Below are positions 62,930-64,000 of a DNA stretch of 64,000 nt, one piece after another. Source of the stretch: Silanimonas sp021297925. GTDB lineage: Bacteria; Pseudomonadota; Gammaproteobacteria; Xanthomonadales; Xanthomonadaceae. Location of the stretch: NCBI GenBank assembly GCA_027532825.1, contig JAPZTL010000009.1, forward strand, positions 248,001 to 312,000, written 5' to 3'. The stretch's first letter is position 1, and each line of letters opens with the position of its first letter. A model generated the notes under the pieces. It did no database searches, had not been told where the DNA came from, and saw only the letters and a program-made list of their open reading frames with translations. The position numbers and the translations under genes are program-made.

Positions 62930-62935
62930 TAGAAT
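62930..62935 (+). promoter_or_regulatory. Possible -10 element of proS
   Basis: TAGAAT, one mismatch from TATAAT, lies 40 bp before the proS start codon. No recognisable -35 is spaced properly, so support is limited. Confidence 0.4.
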
Positions 62936-62974
62936 GCGCGCTTTGCCTGAACGGCCCGGAGCCGGTCCCGACGC

Positions 62975-64000
62975 ATGCGCCTGTCCAAGTTCCACCTCAG
63001 CACCACCAAGGAAACCCCCGCCGACGCCGAAGTCGTCAGCCACCAGCTGATGCTGCGCGCGGGCATGATCCGCAAGCTCGGCGCCGGCCTGTACACATGG
63101 ACGCCGCTGGGCCTGCGCGCGCTGCGCAAGGTCGAGGCCATCGTGCGCGAGGAGATGGAGCGCGCCGGCGCCATCGAAGTGCTGATGCCGGCCGTGCAGC
63201 CCCGGGAGCTCTGGGAGGAGACCGGGCGCTGGGCCAAGTTCGGAGGCCAGCTGCTGAAGATGAAGGACCGCAAGGAGCAGGACTACTGCTTCGGCCCGAC
63301 GCACGAGGAAGTCATCACCGATTTCGCCCGGCAGGAGCTGGCCAGCTACAAGCAGCTGCCGAAGAACTTCTTCCAGATCCAGACCAAGTTCCGCGACGAG
63401 ATCCGCCCGCGCTTCGGCGTGATGCGCGCCCGCGAATTCCTGATGAAGGACGCGTACTCCTTCCATGTCACCCCCGACTGCATGGCCCGCGAGTACCAGG
63501 TCATGTACGACGCCTACACGCGCATCTTCACGCGTCTCGGCCTGACCTTCCGCGCGGTGAACGCCGACACCGGCGCCATCGGCGGCTCGGCCTCGCACGA
63601 GTTCCACGTGCTGGCCGATTCGGGCGAGGACGCGATCGCGTTCTCCGACGCGTCGCCCTACGCCGCCAACGTCGAACTGGCCGAAGCCCTTGCCCCGGCC
63701 ACGCCCCGCGCGGCGGCTGGCGAGGCGATGCGCAAGGTCGCCACGCCGACGCAGAAGACCTGCGAGGCGGTGGCCGAGCTGCTGGGCCTGCCGCTGGCGC
63801 GCACGGTGAAAACCGTTGTGTATTGCGTGGATGCAAAGGGCGCGGAACAAGTCATCGTTGCGCTCGTGCGCGGGGACCACGCGATCAACGAGATCAAGCT
63901 GTCAAAGCTTCCCGGCCTCGCGGAACTCCGACTCGCTGATGCTCACGAGATTCGCTCGGTGTTTGGTTCTGATCCCGGCTTCCTCGGTCCAGTTGGACTT
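62975..64000 (+). CDS. proS: Prolyl-tRNA synthetase, N-terminal part
   Basis: Class II synthetase that charges tRNA-Pro; 342 residues are present and the gene leaves the window. It starts MRLSKFHLSTTKETPADAEV and shows class II motif 1 (EVLMPAVQPRELW), motif 2 (TKFRDEIRPRFGVMRAREFLMKDAYSF) and the beginning of the inserted editing domain (after about residue 225). Codon usage changes abruptly at about 63808: the last 65 codons have many A/T third positions, unlike everything before. The protein remains in frame and family-like across that point. Confidence 0.95.
   Translation, partial: MRLSKFHLSTTKETPADAEVVSHQLMLRAGMIRKLGAGLYTWTPLGLRALRKVEAIVREEMERAGAIEVLMPAVQPRELWEETGRWAKFGGQLLKMKDRKEQDYCFGPTHEEVITDFARQELASYKQLPKNFFQIQTKFRDEIRPRFGVMRAREFLMKDAYSFHVTPDCMAREYQVMYDAYTRIFTRLGLTFRAVNADTGAIGGSASHEFHVLADSGEDAIAFSDASPYAANVELAEALAPATPRAAAGEAMRKVATPTQKTCEAVAELLGLPLARTVKTVVYCVDAKGAEQVIVALVRGDHAINEIKLSKLPGLAELRLADAHEIRSVFGSDPGFLGPVGL

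Overview
The window is a high-GC gammaproteobacterial chromosome segment, most likely from the Lysobacteraceae/Xanthomonadaceae. The evidence is gene order and family composition: pilMNOPQ divergent from a class A penicillin-binding protein gene, gltA next to a type B L31 gene, gmk-rpoZ-spoT-ridA-recG, rph-rdgB-hemW, a fused cysNC, a DUF1631-PilZ pair, and an S-box (SAM-I) riboswitch upstream of metX-metB. It looks like core chromosome. I see no insertion sequence, prophage, CRISPR array, rRNA or tRNA.

Layout. 0-7 kb: partial hypothetical, gapA, a secreted S1/P1 nuclease, ompW with two FNR-like boxes, an acetyl-CoA hydrolase/transferase, and an autoregulated blaI-blaR-like pair. 7-20 kb: transketolase, a dicarboxylate/amino-acid symporter, pilMNOPQ, PBP1A, citrate synthase, L31. 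20-31 kb: nucleoside hydrolase, recG, ridA, spoT, rpoZ, gmk, yicC on the minus strand, then rph, VOC protein, rdgB, hemW and a small Cys-rich protein on the plus strand. 31-38 kb: cobalamin riboswitch and btuB, DUF1631-PilZ, pepQ. 38-43 kb: two small proteins ending in a DPV-N-P motif (one with a stop at codon 3), a propeller-type sensor kinase, and a convergent receiver-GGDEF protein. 43-57 kb: a sulfur cluster: cysD-cysNC, cysJIH, a CysB-type regulator, cysG-cysK, metX-metB. 57-64 kb: valS, a hemolysin-III protein, pssA, a short HolD-position gene, rimI, a DUF4124 protein and the 5' part of proS.

Working together, the sulfur block takes sulfate to PAPS (CysD, CysNC), sulfite (CysH), sulfide (CysJI with siroheme made by CysG), cysteine (CysK), then towards methionine (MetX, MetB). 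It carries several visible control layers: a candidate pair of CysB-type half-site repeats, an S-box riboswitch, and a 21-bp palindromic motif that occurs once in front of the regulator/cysG and once immediately upstream of the metX promoter. That shared palindrome is the least explained regulatory signal in the window. Other items worth attention are the codon-3 nonsense mutation in a secreted small protein, the DUF1631-PilZ pair, a very short candidate psi subunit gene before rimI, and two abrupt codon-usage shifts, inside the sensor kinase and at the end of proS.
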